Counted from the first letter of the stretch, positions 8,338-22,251 are shown. The stretch is 64,000 nucleotides of DNA from Sphingomonas sp. Root720 (GCF_001428605.1 NZ_LMID01000010.1:289195-353194); one strand, 5' to 3'. Notes: generated from the sequence alone by a model not told the origin. Program-made: numbers and translations.

Positions 8338-8366
8338 TCGCTAAAGGCACGACGCCGGAAAGTCAA
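8338..8366 (-). promoter_or_regulatory. candidate sigma70-type promoter for rplU-rpmA
   Basis: On the minus strand a TTGACT -35 box (8361-8366) is separated by 17 nt from TAGCGA (8338-8343), about 75 nt ahead of the rplU start. The -35 match is good and the -10 match modest. It lies in the only sizeable gap upstream of the operon. Confidence 0.45.
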
Positions 8367-8457
8367 CCTTTATGGACCTGGCTTTCGGCCGAAAATATCG
8401 GCCACGAAGCAAATCGGACCCGGGCCGAAACCGACGGCCGGCGAATCGCCCGTCGGC

Positions 8458-8850
8458 TTATTGGCGGTGCTCGCGGCGCAACCGGTAGCGGCCGTCGACA
8501 AAGCTGTCGAACAGGCCGGAGATCGCCGGATGGTCGACCAGTTCGTCGCTTTCGTCGTGCACCAGATTCTGCTGGCTGACATAGGCGATGTAGCTGCTGT
8601 CGCTGTTCTCGGCGAACAGGTGGTAGAAGGGCTGCTCCTTCGCCGGACGCATGTCCAAGGGAATCGCCTGATACCATTCCTCGCTGTTGGCGAAGACCGG
8701 ATCGACGTCGAACACGACACCGCGAAACTCGAACAGACGGTGCCGCACGACATCGCCGATCGCGAAACGCGCATGGGAGACGCTTGGCGAGATGATTCCC
8801 TGGTGCAGGGCGCCGGCCGCCGCCGGAATGGAAACGCTCTTCTCAATCAC
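8458..8850 (-). CDS. hspQ: heat-shock protein HspQ (YccV-like)
   Basis: This 130-residue protein has the HspQ/YccV domain: ARFAIGDVVRHRLFEFRGVVFDVDPVF (described by its ends), then NSEEWYQAIP, QPFYHLFAEN and YIAYVSQQNLV. HspQ is a small cytosolic protein that binds hemimethylated DNA in vitro and acts in E. coli as a specificity factor for Lon. About 25 N-terminal residues precede the conserved domain, so an internal start cannot be excluded. The gene is divergent from the tRNA-Ser gene 120 nt away and downstream of no obvious partner. Confidence 0.9.
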   Translation of the reverse strand: MIEKSVSIPAAAGALHQGIISPSVSHARFAIGDVVRHRLFEFRGVVFDVDPVFANSEEWYQAIPLDMRPAKEQPFYHLFAENSDSSYIAYVSQQNLVHDESDELVDHPAISGLFDSFVDGRYRLRREHRQ

Positions 8851-8973
8851 AGCGCTAATGTAGGGAAGTCACGGTCACTTGCAAGCCGGCGCTTGGCAAA
8901 CGCGAATCCGTCCGCTAATGCCCCGCCCCTATCGACCTGACGAGCGGTTCCACAGCCGTTCGTTCCATCTCGC

Positions 8974-9063
<90 letters not shown>

Positions 9064-9111
9064 CTTTCTTTCCCGGGCACGAGCCGCCCGCCCGGAAAGC
9101 ACCCCGCTGGA

Positions 9112-10413
9112 TCAGACCGACGGCCGGACGATTTCGGCAGCCGGACCCTTCTCCGAATCCGGTCGGCCCTCTCCGCCGGACGCGACCGCGACCCGGTTCC
9201 TGCCGCCGATCTTGGCTGCATAGAGCGCGGCGTCCGCCCGGATCAGCAGGTTCCTGAAGCTGATCGACCGTGCCGGGAAGGTTGCCATACCGATGCTGAT
9301 CGTCACCGCATGGCCCAGGTCGGATATTTCCGAAGCGGCCACCCTGGTGCGGATTCTCTCCGCCAGCGCCATCGCACCGTCGGGCGTCTCGGTTCCCAGC
9401 AGCGCGAATTCCTCGCCGCCATAGCGGAAGACCTGGTCGCCCTCGCGTTTCTCCGCGGCGATCATTCCAGCAACGTCGCGAATCACCCCGTCGCCGACGA
9501 CATGGCCATGGCTGTCGTTGATCGCCTTGAAATGATCGATGTCGATCATCAGCAGGCTGATCGGGCGATCGAATCGCGCCGCGGCTTGCAGCATGGCGGG
9601 CCCCTGGCCGTCGAACGCGCCCCGATCCTGCAGCCCGGTCAGGGCATCCTTGCCAACCTGTTCGACGAGAATCTCATAGCGATGCCGATAGGTCAGCCGG
9701 TCGAACACGTCGACCGCGCCGCGCGCCCGCACCGGCAACGTCGAACGCTCGACGAAGCGCAGGTAGAAAGCCAGGGCCGCCGCGAAGAAGACCGCCGCCC
9801 CGATCTTGGCGATCCAGCCGCCATAGAAGGCGGTCGCGGGCACCCCGGTGAGAATGTGGAGTCCGGCCCAGAACGCCGCCTGGTCGAAGCTGAGGACGAG
9901 CGCCAGGCTGATGAAGATCAACAGGAAGGTATTGCGGACGTGCTTGCCCAGCCTTTCGTAGAGGATGATCATCGCGATCAGATCGATGTAGAGCACCACC
10001 GTGCCCCAAACCATCAGCAGCCCCATCTGATCGATGAATCCGAGGTCCGGATTGTAGCCGGGCAGGTTGGCGGGACTGCTCGACAGGCGCAGGATCAGGC
10101 CCAGCGCGATCATCAGGACGTTGCCGGACAGCAGTCCGTAGATGGGCTGCCGCATCGCCTCGGCGTCCTCCTTGATGTAGAGGAGTAGGAAGACCGCCAG
10201 CTTGCCGGTGAACATCACCGTCGAACCAGGAGAAATCAGACCGAAGGGCAGCTCGATGAAGAATGTCGCCGCCAGGTAGGTCTCGAGGAAATGCATCGTT
10301 CCGAGCAGGCAGAAGAAGACGCCGAGTCCGACGCTGTGCCGCGCCCGGAACACGGTTCCCATCAGTGCGAAGTAGATGATGCCCTGCACGAGCAAGGCGA
10401 AGAAACCGAACAT
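9112..10413 (-). CDS. membrane-bound diguanylate cyclase (GGDEF)
   Basis: This 433-residue protein has about six to seven hydrophobic segments spanning residues 1-220, then a GGDEF domain (about 250-415). The active-site signature is GGEEF at 332-336. An inhibitory RxxD site (R323-D326) lies five residues ahead, so product feedback by c-di-GMP is expected. DALTGLQDRGAF and DIDHFKAINDSHGHVVGD are the other conserved segments. It should make c-di-GMP from GTP at the inner membrane. The N-terminal membrane domain is of a type I cannot name. It lies convergent with the tRNA gene and has no partner phosphodiesterase nearby. Confidence 0.92.
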   Translation of the reverse strand: MFGFFALLVQGIIYFALMGTVFRARHSVGLGVFFCLLGTMHFLETYLAATFFIELPFGLISPGSTVMFTGKLAVFLLLYIKEDAEAMRQPIYGLLSGNVLMIALGLILRLSSSPANLPGYNPDLGFIDQMGLLMVWGTVVLYIDLIAMIILYERLGKHVRNTFLLIFISLALVLSFDQAAFWAGLHILTGVPATAFYGGWIAKIGAAVFFAAALAFYLRFVERSTLPVRARGAVDVFDRLTYRHRYEILVEQVGKDALTGLQDRGAFDGQGPAMLQAAARFDRPISLLMIDIDHFKAINDSHGHVVGDGVIRDVAGMIAAEKREGDQVFRYGGEEFALLGTETPDGAMALAERIRTRVAASEISDLGHAVTISIGMATFPARSISFRNLLIRADAALYAAKIGGRNRVAVASGGEGRPDSEKGPAAEIVRPSV

Positions 10414-10600
10414 GTCGCAACTAACCCCCTGCGAGGAAAACGGATCCCTTCCTCTCGCTACCGGTTGCGATCCATATCAAGCCTCGCGTGCGCTCGCCAT
10501 CCGATGACCGTGTCTGAGGGTGATTCGTCGATAACGGCGCCGGCGGCGAGGGCTTCCATCCCACACAGGAGACGATGAGGGAACGAGCCCCCACCGTCGA

Positions 10601-11032
10601 TCAGGCGCCGTGCCGCGAGACGAAACCCTCGCCGAGATCCGCGATCGGCACGAAACCGGCAGCCTCCTCTTCACCCAGCAGGACAACGTCGCCCAGCATC
10701 AGCCACGCATGGGCACCGATGCTATCATCCAGCCGGCGCACGCCGAACCTTATGACCGTCCGGATCCCGCGCCGCCGCAGCATCAGCAGGGCGGCAAGCG
10801 CCCGCTGCAAACACATGACGTCGAGGGGAAGCCGGCGGGACAGCCAGGCCACCCGCGCGGCGATACTCCGGCCGATCAGCTGGGCCTGATCCGATGGCGC
10901 CGCACGCGGCCGGTCGCCGCAGGCGCTGGACCCGAGCCTGGCAAGCGTGAAGCGAAGGGGTATGACAAAGATCAGGAGCCACGCCAGGGCGAGTGCGAAG
11001 GCCGTCTCGGCACCGCGCAACCAGCGCCTCAC
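10601..11032 (-). CDS. McjB/lasso-B2-like transglutaminase-fold protein (Transglut_core3)
   Basis: The coding part starts at a GTG at 11032, giving 143 residues. A hydrophobic segment (about 11-30) is followed by a compact cysteine-protease-like core: Cys74 in PLDVMCLQRALAAL and His108 in IGAHAWLMLGD. The Cys-to-His spacing of 34 is close to the 32 I recall for McjB. Family members remove the leader peptide of lasso precursors, but stand-alone members also exist. The longer open frame upstream encodes a poor Arg/Pro-rich stretch. The GTG overlaps the TGA of a 29-residue ORF (GTGA), so translation is probably coupled. No lasso cyclase (asparagine-synthetase-like), PqqD-like B1 or transporter is adjacent, so a lasso peptide product is unproven. 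Confidence 0.68.
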   Translation of the reverse strand: MRRWLRGAETAFALALAWLLIFVIPLRFTLARLGSSACGDRPRAAPSDQAQLIGRSIAARVAWLSRRLPLDVMCLQRALAALLMLRRRGIRTVIRFGVRRLDDSIGAHAWLMLGDVVLLGEEEAAGFVPIADLGEGFVSRHGA

Positions 11033-11118
11033 GCCGGATCGATCGGACGACGTTCGAAGAGGGCGGCAAGGAAGGCGGGGTCGGCCGCCACCACATTTTC
11101 CAGGCTCGACATAGCCAT
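11029..11118 (-). CDS. 29-residue peptide ORF coupled to McjB-like gene
   Basis: A small ORF begins at the ATG at 11118 with GAAGAGG six nt or so upstream, and an in-frame TGA just ahead fixes the start. The product is MAMSSLENVV, then AADPAFLAALFERRPIDPA. The stop codon overlaps the GTG start of the McjB-like gene (GTGA), a typical coupling junction. It has no Cys, no Gly-rich core, and no evident lasso core (no Thr at the penultimate leader position with a ring-forming Asp/Glu at 7-9). It could be a leader-like substrate, a small regulatory partner or only a leader ORF for coupling. Function is unknown. Confidence 0.5.
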   Translation of the reverse strand: MAMSSLENVVAADPAFLAALFERRPIDPA

Positions 11119-11388
11119 GCACCTCTTCAATCATATGGGAACCCGCCCGATCTAGCGTCCTTTGCGAAAGCGGCAAAGAGCCTTGAGGGAAGAGTGATCC
11201 CGGCGGCGGCGATCGTCGGGCTTCGCCTGCCGTCGATATTTGTGCCATGAAGACGCCAGTGTAAGATCAGGCCCATCCACCGGCGCGGTGCCGCGCGCCA
11301 GGGCCGCAGAGAGGGAAGGCCTGAATGAGCCAGCATGACGCCCCCCGGGTGTCGACCCTGACCGTGTCGGCAGCATGGGACTCCCGCC

Positions 11389-13588
<2,200 letters not shown>

Positions 13589-13596
<8 letters not shown>

Positions 13597-14623
13597 GGCG
13601 AGGGCGGTCGTCATCTGTCCCGGGCGGGGGACCTACAACAAGGGCGAGCTCGGCTATCTGCGTCGTTTCCATGGCGCGCAGGCCGCTTTGCTCGAAGGCT
13701 TCGACCGACGCCGTACCCAGCTCGGGCAGCCGACCCTGTCCGAGCTCGACGGTGCGTCTTCCTATTCGGCCGCGATCCACGGTCGGGGCGACAATGCGTC
13801 GGGCCTGATCTTCGCCTGCTCCTATGCCGACTTCCTCGCCATCGACCGCGACCGCTTCGACATCGTCGCCGTCACCGGCAATTCGATGGGCTGGTATACC
13901 GCGCTCGCCTGCGGTGGCGCGCTCGACGCGGACCATGGCTTCGAGGTCGTCAACGCCATGGGTGGCCGGATGCACGCGGAAGGCGTCGGCGGCCAGATCG
14001 TCCATAGCCTGCTCGACGAGGATTGGCGGCCGATCCCGGGGCGGCGCGAGCGGTTCCTGGCACTGGTCGATGCGATTCCCGACCTTTACGTCTCGATCGA
14101 ACTCGGCGGAATGATGGTGTTTGCCGGCAGCGACGCGGCGCTGAAGAGCTTGGCCGGACAGCTTCCGTCGGGGCCGGGCAGCTTCCCGATCCGGCTCCAG
14201 AACCATGCGGCCTTCCACACCCCGCTCCTCGCCGCGATCGCGGAGCAAGCGCGCCGCAGCCTGCCGGTCGGCTGGTTTCGCTCGCCGGTCGCCCCGCTGA
14301 TCGACGGGCGCGGCCACGTCTGGCGCCCATATGCCACCGATCTCGATGCGCTATGGGACTACACCTTCGGCCATCAGGTCACCCGCACCTACGACTTCAC
14401 CACCGCGGTCCGCGTGGCGGTGCGCGAGTTCGCGCCCGACAGCCTGATCATCCTCGGCCCCGGCGAGACGCTGGGCGGCGCGGTGATCCAGTCGCTGCTC
14501 GCGGTCGGCTGGCGCGGCTGGGACTCGAAATCCACCTTCCAGGCCGCCCAGGGCGACGAGCCCTTCGTCCTGTCCTGTGGACGCGCCGACCAGCGCGACC
14601 GGATCGTCCGGGGCCCTAGCTAA
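13589..14623 (+). CDS. FabD-like acyltransferase (acyl-carrier-protein S-malonyltransferase family)
   Basis: This 344-residue protein starts with GTG inside the E1 gene. It has an alpha/beta-hydrolase-like acyltransferase core. The nucleophile elbow is GNSMGWYTAL with Ser99 (the usual GHSxG with His replaced by Asn). The catalytic His210 sits in NHAAFHTPLL, which is the AFHTPL form of polyketide synthase AT domains. The QG motif near the N-terminus is replaced by PGRGTY. The family loads malonyl, methylmalonyl or other acyl groups onto ACP. The 8-nt overlap with the fused E1 suggests the pair acts together. It converges on and overlaps the glycosyltransferase gene by 8 nt. Confidence 0.78.
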
Positions 14624-15830
14624 GCCGTTTGATCAGCTCCGCTCGGTGCGCGAAGACCGCGCTGTCGGTCATCGGACGGCCGTCCGCCGCTGCCCGGCGC
14701 GCTAGGTCGGCCAGGCGATCGCGGTCGCCCGCCAAGGCCGAAACCGTGGCCGCCAGCGCGGCGGGATCATGGCCGGTCAGCAAGCCGCCGCCATGCGTCG
14801 CGATCAGGTCCTCGGCATAGGGGCTGGCATAGCCGACGATCGGCGTACCCGAAAGCAGCGCCTCGATCAGGCAGCGCGCCGACTCGGGCGTCTTGTGGCA
14901 GAACAGGAAAATGTCGGCTTCGGCCAGCGCCGCGAGCAGCGCGGTGCGATCGCTGACCCGGCCGGGAAAGGCAATGCGATCGCCAAGCCCACGTTCCGAC
15001 ACGATGCGGCGGGCGGCGTCGAGCAGCGGCCCGTCGCCGTACCAGGTCGCCCGGACCGCTGCGCCGTCGCCCAGCCGCGCCAGCGCCTCGATCCAGTCCT
15101 CGGGGCCCTTGTCGGGATGGACCCGGCCCGCATAGACGATGCGCATCGGCTGGCCCCGGCGCGCCACTTTCGCCTCCAGTGCCGCAGGCACAATGCGATG
15201 TTCTGCACCGAGATGAATGTTGTGCACCAGATGCGGGCCGCGACTGAACCGGGCATAGGCCCGGTAGCTGTCCATGCCGTGGAACAGCCCAATCGCGGCG
15301 TGCCCTATCACGAACCGCTCGAGCCGCTCCGCCAACCAGGCGTTGAACCGCCGGTAGAGCCGGCGCACGCCACGATATCCCCGCGCCTGGAAGCGCATGA
15401 CCTCCGATTCGACCCGGTCGGTCCAGACGGCGACCTTGCGGCGGCGCCGCGTCGCGAGGATCGTCGCCAGCGCCCCCCAGTCCCCCCAGCTTCCGCCGAT
15501 GGCGAACTGGCAATGCGTAGCGCGCGCGATCTGGGCGAGCAGCCGGCGCCGCACCGCCCGGAAGTTCCGGACGAAGCGCAGCGGCGTGAAGGCGACGGGC
15601 AGCGGGTGGACCTCCAGCCGGTCGGCAGGCAGGCTGGCGAAGATCTCGACCATGTCCGCCGGGACTGGCCCGTGCCCAGCGAGCGGTGCGCACAGAATCA
15701 CCCGGTCGAAATGGTCGAGCCACAGCCGCAGCCCATTGCAGGCCTGGGCGTCGAGCCAGAGGCGGCCATCCGATTCGTGGAGCGGCGCGGGGATGACGAG
15801 CAGCAGCGTGGTACCGGCGGGCGGCGCCAC
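14616..15830 (-). CDS. glycosyltransferase family 4-type
   Basis: This 404-residue GT-B glycosyltransferase has a donor-binding C-terminal half with IVYAGRVHPDKGPEDWIEAL, ATWYGDGPLLDAAR and PESARCLIEALLSGTPIVGYASPYAEDLI (described by ends). The last holds the E-x7-E-like signature of the Glycos_transf_1 domain. The N-terminal half is more divergent. It lacks a signal peptide, so it acts on the cytoplasmic face, probably on a lipid-linked sugar or glycosphingolipid-type acceptor; this is inference. It sits 7 nt after SURF1 on the same strand and its stop overlaps the acyltransferase stop in convergent orientation. Confidence 0.82.
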   Translation of the reverse strand: MAPPAGTTLLLVIPAPLHESDGRLWLDAQACNGLRLWLDHFDRVILCAPLAGHGPVPADMVEIFASLPADRLEVHPLPVAFTPLRFVRNFRAVRRRLLAQIARATHCQFAIGGSWGDWGALATILATRRRRKVAVWTDRVESEVMRFQARGYRGVRRLYRRFNAWLAERLERFVIGHAAIGLFHGMDSYRAYARFSRGPHLVHNIHLGAEHRIVPAALEAKVARRGQPMRIVYAGRVHPDKGPEDWIEALARLGDGAAVRATWYGDGPLLDAARRIVSERGLGDRIAFPGRVSDRTALLAALAEADIFLFCHKTPESARCLIEALLSGTPIVGYASPYAEDLIATHGGGLLTGHDPAALAATVSALAGDRDRLADLARRAAADGRPMTDSAVFAHRAELIKRLS

Positions 15831-15837
15831 GGCGCGA

Positions 15838-16467
15838 TCAGCCCGCCTTGGCCGACGAGCGGCGGTAGAGCGCCAGCAGGTAGATGATCAGCGCCACGCC
15901 CGCGAACAGGAACCACTGCACAGCATAGCTGATATGGTTGTTGGGGATCGTTTCGATCGATGGCGGCACGCTCGGCGACAGGCCCGCCACGCCGCCGTCG
16001 AGCACCAGCAGCAGGGGCATCGCCGCCGCCGTTTCGCCCAGCACCCGGCGCGCCAGCACCTCGTCGGGAATCAGCAGCCCCCGGCCCTCGATCCGCTGCC
16101 CGACGGCGGGAAGCGGCGGACGGGCGTCGATCGCTTTCCAGCCGAGATCGGCCATGATCACCCGCCCGTCGATCAGCGCGCAGCCGACGATGTTGCGGAA
16201 GCCTGTGCGCCCCGACGCATCGACGCCCCCCAGCACGGTCGGCCCCGTCGTGATCCGGCACAGGACATGGGCATGGCGGAAAGCGATCGCATCCGGATCG
16301 GCACCGGCTGGCACCCCGTAGAGATCGCCGGCGGTGCGCGATGCGCGATAGCTGGCGAGCAGCGCATCCTTCCAATGCGCGCGGCGGATCTGCCAGAAGC
16401 CGAGCGCCACCATCGCCGCCACCGCCAGCGCGACGACCAGCGTCGCCAACACGGGTATCCGTCGCAT
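15838..16467 (-). CDS. SURF1 family cytochrome oxidase assembly protein
   Basis: This 209-residue protein has an N-terminal membrane segment (about residues 5-25, ending LGFWQIRR) and a C-terminal one in HISYAVQWFLFAGVALIIYLLAL. The FWQxxR and NNHxxYAxQWF motifs are diagnostic of SURF1. SURF1 homologues help heme a insertion and maturation of aa3 oxidase. The start at 16467 overlaps the DUF983 stop by 1 nt. It belongs to the end of the cta cluster. Confidence 0.92.
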   Translation of the reverse strand: MRRIPVLATLVVALAVAAMVALGFWQIRRAHWKDALLASYRASRTAGDLYGVPAGADPDAIAFRHAHVLCRITTGPTVLGGVDASGRTGFRNIVGCALIDGRVIMADLGWKAIDARPPLPAVGQRIEGRGLLIPDEVLARRVLGETAAAMPLLLVLDGGVAGLSPSVPPSIETIPNNHISYAVQWFLFAGVALIIYLLALYRRSSAKAG

Positions 16468-16850
16468 CAATCGGGCCTCGCGATCCGGCCCTCGCGCGCG
16501 GCATTCCGGTATTCCAGCACGAGGAGCAGCCCCTTGGCGAGGCGAAGCAGCAGGACGGTCAGCAGGATCGTCAGCGGCAGCCACAGCAGCAGATGCACGA
16601 CGAGCGGCGGCGACCATTTCAGTTCGACGAGGATCGCGAGCAGGCTGACGACGCCACCGACGATCAGGATCAGGAAGGCGGCAGCGCCGTCGCCGACGTT
16701 GAAGGACCGATAGTCGAGCCCGCAGCCCGAGCAGCGATCGGCAAAGCGCAGGAAGCTCGCGAACAGGCCCGGTGTCCCGCAGCGCGGACAAAGGCCGCGC
16801 AGCGCGGCCTCGACCGGAGCCGGTGGCGGTGGCGTGGACGGTTCGGGCAT
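16467..16850 (-). CDS. DUF983 zinc-ribbon membrane protein
   Basis: This 127-residue protein starts at 16850 after a GGGAAGGA ribosome-binding site. A proline-rich start is followed by a rubredoxin-like pair of Cys motifs, CPRC at about residues 21-24 and CSGC near 41-44, and then two membrane segments (about 56-78 and 85-107). DUF983 genes are regularly found in alphaproteobacterial ctaE-SURF1 clusters. The role in oxidase assembly is inferred from that context. It is downstream of a likely terminator after ctaE and overlaps SURF1 by 1 nt. Confidence 0.88.
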   Translation of the reverse strand: MPEPSTPPPPAPVEAALRGLCPRCGTPGLFASFLRFADRCSGCGLDYRSFNVGDGAAAFLILIVGGVVSLLAILVELKWSPPLVVHLLLWLPLTILLTVLLLRLAKGLLLVLEYRNAAREGRIARPD

Positions 16851-16868
16851 CGGCGATCCTTCCCGGTC

Positions 16869-16915
16869 AAAAAGAAAAGGCGCGGCAGCAGGTCCCCCCG
16901 CCGCCACGCCCTTTC
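16869..16915 (-). terminator. rho-independent terminator after ctaE
   Basis: Read on the minus strand, an arm AAAGGGCGTGGCGGC pairs with GCTGCCGCGCCTTT across a C/G-rich loop, with G-U pairs and one bulge. It is followed by TTTTCTTTTT at 16869-16878. It lies between ctaE and the DUF983 start, so it may separate the main oxidase operon from DUF983-SURF1 or only attenuate read-through. Confidence 0.65.
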
Positions 16916-16936
16916 ATGGTCCTTGCCGTCCCGGCG

Positions 16937-17803
16937 TCAGCCGTGGACCGGAGCGCCCCAGCCACCCCAGACATAGACGACGATGAACAGGAACAGCCAG
17001 ACGACGTCGACGAAGTGCCAGTACCACGCGGCGGCTTCGAAACCGAAATGCTGCTGCGGGGTGAAGTCGCCCTTATAGGCACGCACAAGGCAAACGCTCA
17101 GGAAGATCGTGCCGATAAGGACGTGGAAACCATGGAAGCCGGTCGCCATGAAGAAGGCGGCGCCATAGTTGATGCCCTTAAAGGGGAAGGGCGCATGGAT
17201 ATATTCATAGGCTTGCACGCAGCTGAAGATCGCGCCGAGGATGATCGTCAGCCACAGGCCCTTCTTCAGCCCCTCGCGATCGCCGTGCAGCAGGGCGTGG
17301 TGCGCCCAGGTAACGGTCGTGCCCGAGCAAAGCAGGATCAGCGTGTTGAGCAGCGGGAAGTGGAAAGCGTCGATGACTTCCAGGCCCTTGGGCGGCCAAA
17401 CGCCGGCGGCATGGGTGATGCTGTTCGGCCCCTCGATGATCGAGGTCGCACCGTCCTTCAACTCGAGCGCGACCGGGAAGAGCGAGAAGTCAAACCAGGC
17501 CCAGAACCAGCCGACGAAGAACATCACCTCGGAGGCGATGAAGAGGATCATGCCGTAGCGCAGGTGAAGCTGCACGACCGGGGTGTGATCGCCGGCATGC
17601 GCCTCGCGGATGACGTCCGACCACCAGGAGAACATGGTGAACAGCACGCCGATGACGCCGGCGAAGAAGACATAGCCGCCAAAGGCCGCCTTATGCATCC
17701 ACATGATGGCGCCCGATGCCATCACCAGCGCCGACATCGAGCCGATGAACGGCCAGATGCTCGGCGGTAGGATGTGATAATCGTGGCTCTTAGCTCCGGC
17801 CAT
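16937..17803 (-). CDS. ctaE: cytochrome c oxidase subunit III
   Basis: This 288-residue polytopic protein is subunit III of the aa3-type terminal oxidase in the inner membrane. It opens with [19 protein letters not shown] and has about seven membrane segments. Conserved features are the [13 protein letters not shown] helix, [13 protein letters not shown], and the C-terminal [20 protein letters not shown]. The length and motifs fit alphaproteobacterial CoxC. It follows ctaG by 33 nt in the cta operon. Confidence 0.97.
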   Translation of the reverse strand: MAGAKSHDYHILPPSIWPFIGSMSALVMASGAIMWMHKAAFGGYVFFAGVIGVLFTMFSWWSDVIREAHAGDHTPVVQLHLRYGMILFIASEVMFFVGWFWAWFDFSLFPVALELKDGATSIIEGPNSITHAAGVWPPKGLEVIDAFHFPLLNTLILLCSGTTVTWAHHALLHGDREGLKKGLWLTIILGAIFSCVQAYEYIHAPFPFKGINYGAAFFMATGFHGFHVLIGTIFLSVCLVRAYKGDFTPQQHFGFEAAAWYWHFVDVVWLFLFIVVYVWGGWGAPVHG

Positions 17804-17836
17804 TTTCCGTGCCCCTGATGGTCTGATGGAAGTCCC

Positions 17837-18415
17837 TTAACCGCCCGCCCGATCGGAATCCACAGCGGATTTGTCCGGGAAGAAGGTGTAGGACAGGGTG
17901 ATTTCGTTGAACTTGCCCGCTTCCTTATCCTTCAGGATCGCGGGATCGACATAATAGACAACCGGCATGCGAATCGTCTCGCCGGGCTTCAGTGTCTGGC
18001 TGGTGAAGCAGAAGCACTGGATCTTGGTGAAATAGGCGCCGGCCAGTTCGGGCGTGACGTTGAAGCTCGCCGTGCCGGTGATGGGGTGGTCGCTGAGATT
18101 GGTCGCCGTGAAGAAGGCCATGTTGCGCGCGCCGATCGCGATGCGGGCGATGTTCTTCTCGGGGGCGAAGCGCCAGGGCAGCGTGGGCGAGACATTCGCG
18201 TCGAAGCGGACGTTGATCAGCTTGCCGATGACCGCGCCGGGCGCGAGGCCGGTTTCGCTGCGCATCGTCGTGCCGCCGAAGCCGGTCGCCTGGCAGAACA
18301 TCCGATATAGCGGCACCGCTGCATAGCCGAGGCCGAGCATCGCGAAGGCGATCGCGATGGCGACCATGCCGACCCGCAGATTGCGATCCTGCCGAGGAGG
18401 AAGCGCGTGGCTCAT
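17837..18415 (-). CDS. ctaG: cytochrome c oxidase assembly protein CtaG/Cox11
   Basis: This 192-residue copper chaperone delivers copper to the CuB site of subunit I. A single N-terminal membrane anchor (about residues 17-38) is followed by a periplasmic immunoglobulin-like domain. The copper-binding CFCF motif is at KIQCFCFTSQTL. The start overlaps the stop of a 42-residue ORF by 4 nt, and ctaE follows by 33 nt. Confidence 0.96.
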   Translation of the reverse strand: MSHALPPRQDRNLRVGMVAIAIAFAMLGLGYAAVPLYRMFCQATGFGGTTMRSETGLAPGAVIGKLINVRFDANVSPTLPWRFAPEKNIARIAIGARNMAFFTATNLSDHPITGTASFNVTPELAGAYFTKIQCFCFTSQTLKPGETIRMPVVYYVDPAILKDKEAGKFNEITLSYTFFPDKSAVDSDRAGG

Positions 18416-18540
18416 AGCATCTTCGCGATCGAGATCGCGTAGAACAGGACGACGAAGGCGCCGAGGATCAGCGCGGTCACGAGCGCCCGCGACTTCTGCC
18501 GCCGCCGGATCGCGTCCTGTTCTTCGGGCGTATAGTTCAT
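18412..18540 (-). CDS. small single-span protein of the cta operon (CoxF-like)
   Basis: This 42-residue protein begins [20 protein letters not shown] and continues with a membrane helix ([19 protein letters not shown]). It has ATGA overlaps with both the upstream ctaB stop and the downstream ctaG start, so it is embedded and probably translated by coupling. Small single-span ORFs at this position are common in alphaproteobacteria and are sometimes called CoxF. A role in oxidase assembly is inferred only from position. It is easily missed by length cut-offs. Confidence 0.8.
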   Translation of the reverse strand: MNYTPEEQDAIRRRQKSRALVTALILGAFVVLFYAISIAKML

Positions 18541-19445
18541 AGCAGCACCTTGTCGGCCACGACGAGGCCGAACATGAGGAAGAGATAGAGGATCGAGAAG
18601 CCGAAAAGCCGGCGTTCGCGTTTCATCTTCGCCGGTTCGGTCTCCCGGCTGAAGGCGACCTGGACCGCCAGCAACAGGAAGACGGCGGACAATATGCTGG
18701 CGCCGATACCGTAGAGCGCGCCCGTCAGCCCCATCGCCCAGGGCGCCACCGCGGCGACGACCATCGGCAGCGTGTAGAGCAGGATCTGAATGCGGGTGGT
18801 GCGCTGGCCGGCGACCGCCGGCAGCATCGGCACGCCCGCCCGGGCATAATCCGCATTGATGAACAGCGCGAGCGCCCAGAAATGCGGGGGGGTCCACAGG
18901 AAGACGAGCGCGAACAGCAGGACGGGGAGGGTTTCGACCCGCCCGGTCGCCGCGGCCCAGCCGATCAACGCTGGAAAGGCGCCGGCGGCTCCGCCGATCA
19001 CGATGTTCTGCGGCGTCCGGCGCTTCAGCCAGACCGTGTAGACGAGCACGTAGAACAGGATCGACACGGCGAGGATAGCCGCCGCGAGGACGTTGAGCGC
19101 GAGCCCCATCAGCAGCACCGAGAAGGCGCCGAGGCCGACGCCGAAATGGAGCGCCGACTGCCGGTCCATCCGGCCGGCCGGCAACGGACGATTCGCCGTC
19201 CGCGCCATCATCGCGTCGATATCGGCTTCATACCATTGGTTGAGCGCGCCGGCCGCGCCCGCGCCGAGCGCGATGCACAATACGGCGGTAAAGCCGAGCA
19301 CCGGGTGGATGGACTCCGGCGCTGCCAACAGGCCGCACAATCCCGTGAAGACCACCAGGGTCATCACGCGCGGCTTGGTCAGCGCAAGGAAATCGCGCCA
19401 GTCGGCCGCGACGGTCGTTGCAGCGGGGTAAGCCTGACTCGCCAT
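18537..19445 (-). CDS. ctaB: protoheme IX farnesyltransferase (heme O synthase)
   Basis: This 302-residue UbiA-family prenyltransferase converts heme B to heme O for aa3 oxidase. It has about nine membrane segments. The first Asp-rich site is [22 protein letters not shown] second aspartate-bearing loop follows [26 protein letters not shown] (described by ends), and [10 protein letters not shown] is also conserved. It lies between ctaD and the small CoxF-like gene; a hairpin with a weak T-rich tail precedes it. Confidence 0.96.
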   Translation of the reverse strand: MASQAYPAATTVAADWRDFLALTKPRVMTLVVFTGLCGLLAAPESIHPVLGFTAVLCIALGAGAAGALNQWYEADIDAMMARTANRPLPAGRMDRQSALHFGVGLGAFSVLLMGLALNVLAAAILAVSILFYVLVYTVWLKRRTPQNIVIGGAAGAFPALIGWAAATGRVETLPVLLFALVFLWTPPHFWALALFINADYARAGVPMLPAVAGQRTTRIQILLYTLPMVVAAVAPWAMGLTGALYGIGASILSAVFLLLAVQVAFSRETEPAKMKRERRLFGFSILYLFLMFGLVVADKVLL

Positions 19446-19467
19446 GACAATAAATTCACGTTCCTAA

Positions 19468-19504
19468 TGAAACCGCCGCTCGGACGTGGTCGTCGAAGCG
19501 GCGG
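19468..19504 (-). terminator. candidate terminator or attenuator between ctaD and ctaB
   Basis: On the minus strand, CCGCCGCT (19497-19504 as complement) pairs with AGCGGCGG (19473-19480 as complement) over a 16-nt loop, followed by TTTCATT. The stem is perfect over 8 bp, but the T-tract is short, so partial termination is more likely than full. Confidence 0.4.
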
Positions 19505-19528
19505 CCCATTTCATGGTGTTAGCGTCGA

Positions 19529-22251
<2,723 letters not shown>

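Noticed and set aside
10601-11118. Complete lasso peptide biosynthetic cluster
   Set aside because: Only a B2-like protein is present. There is no asparagine-synthetase-like cyclase, no PqqD-like protein and no precursor with a usable core, so I do not call a lasso locus.
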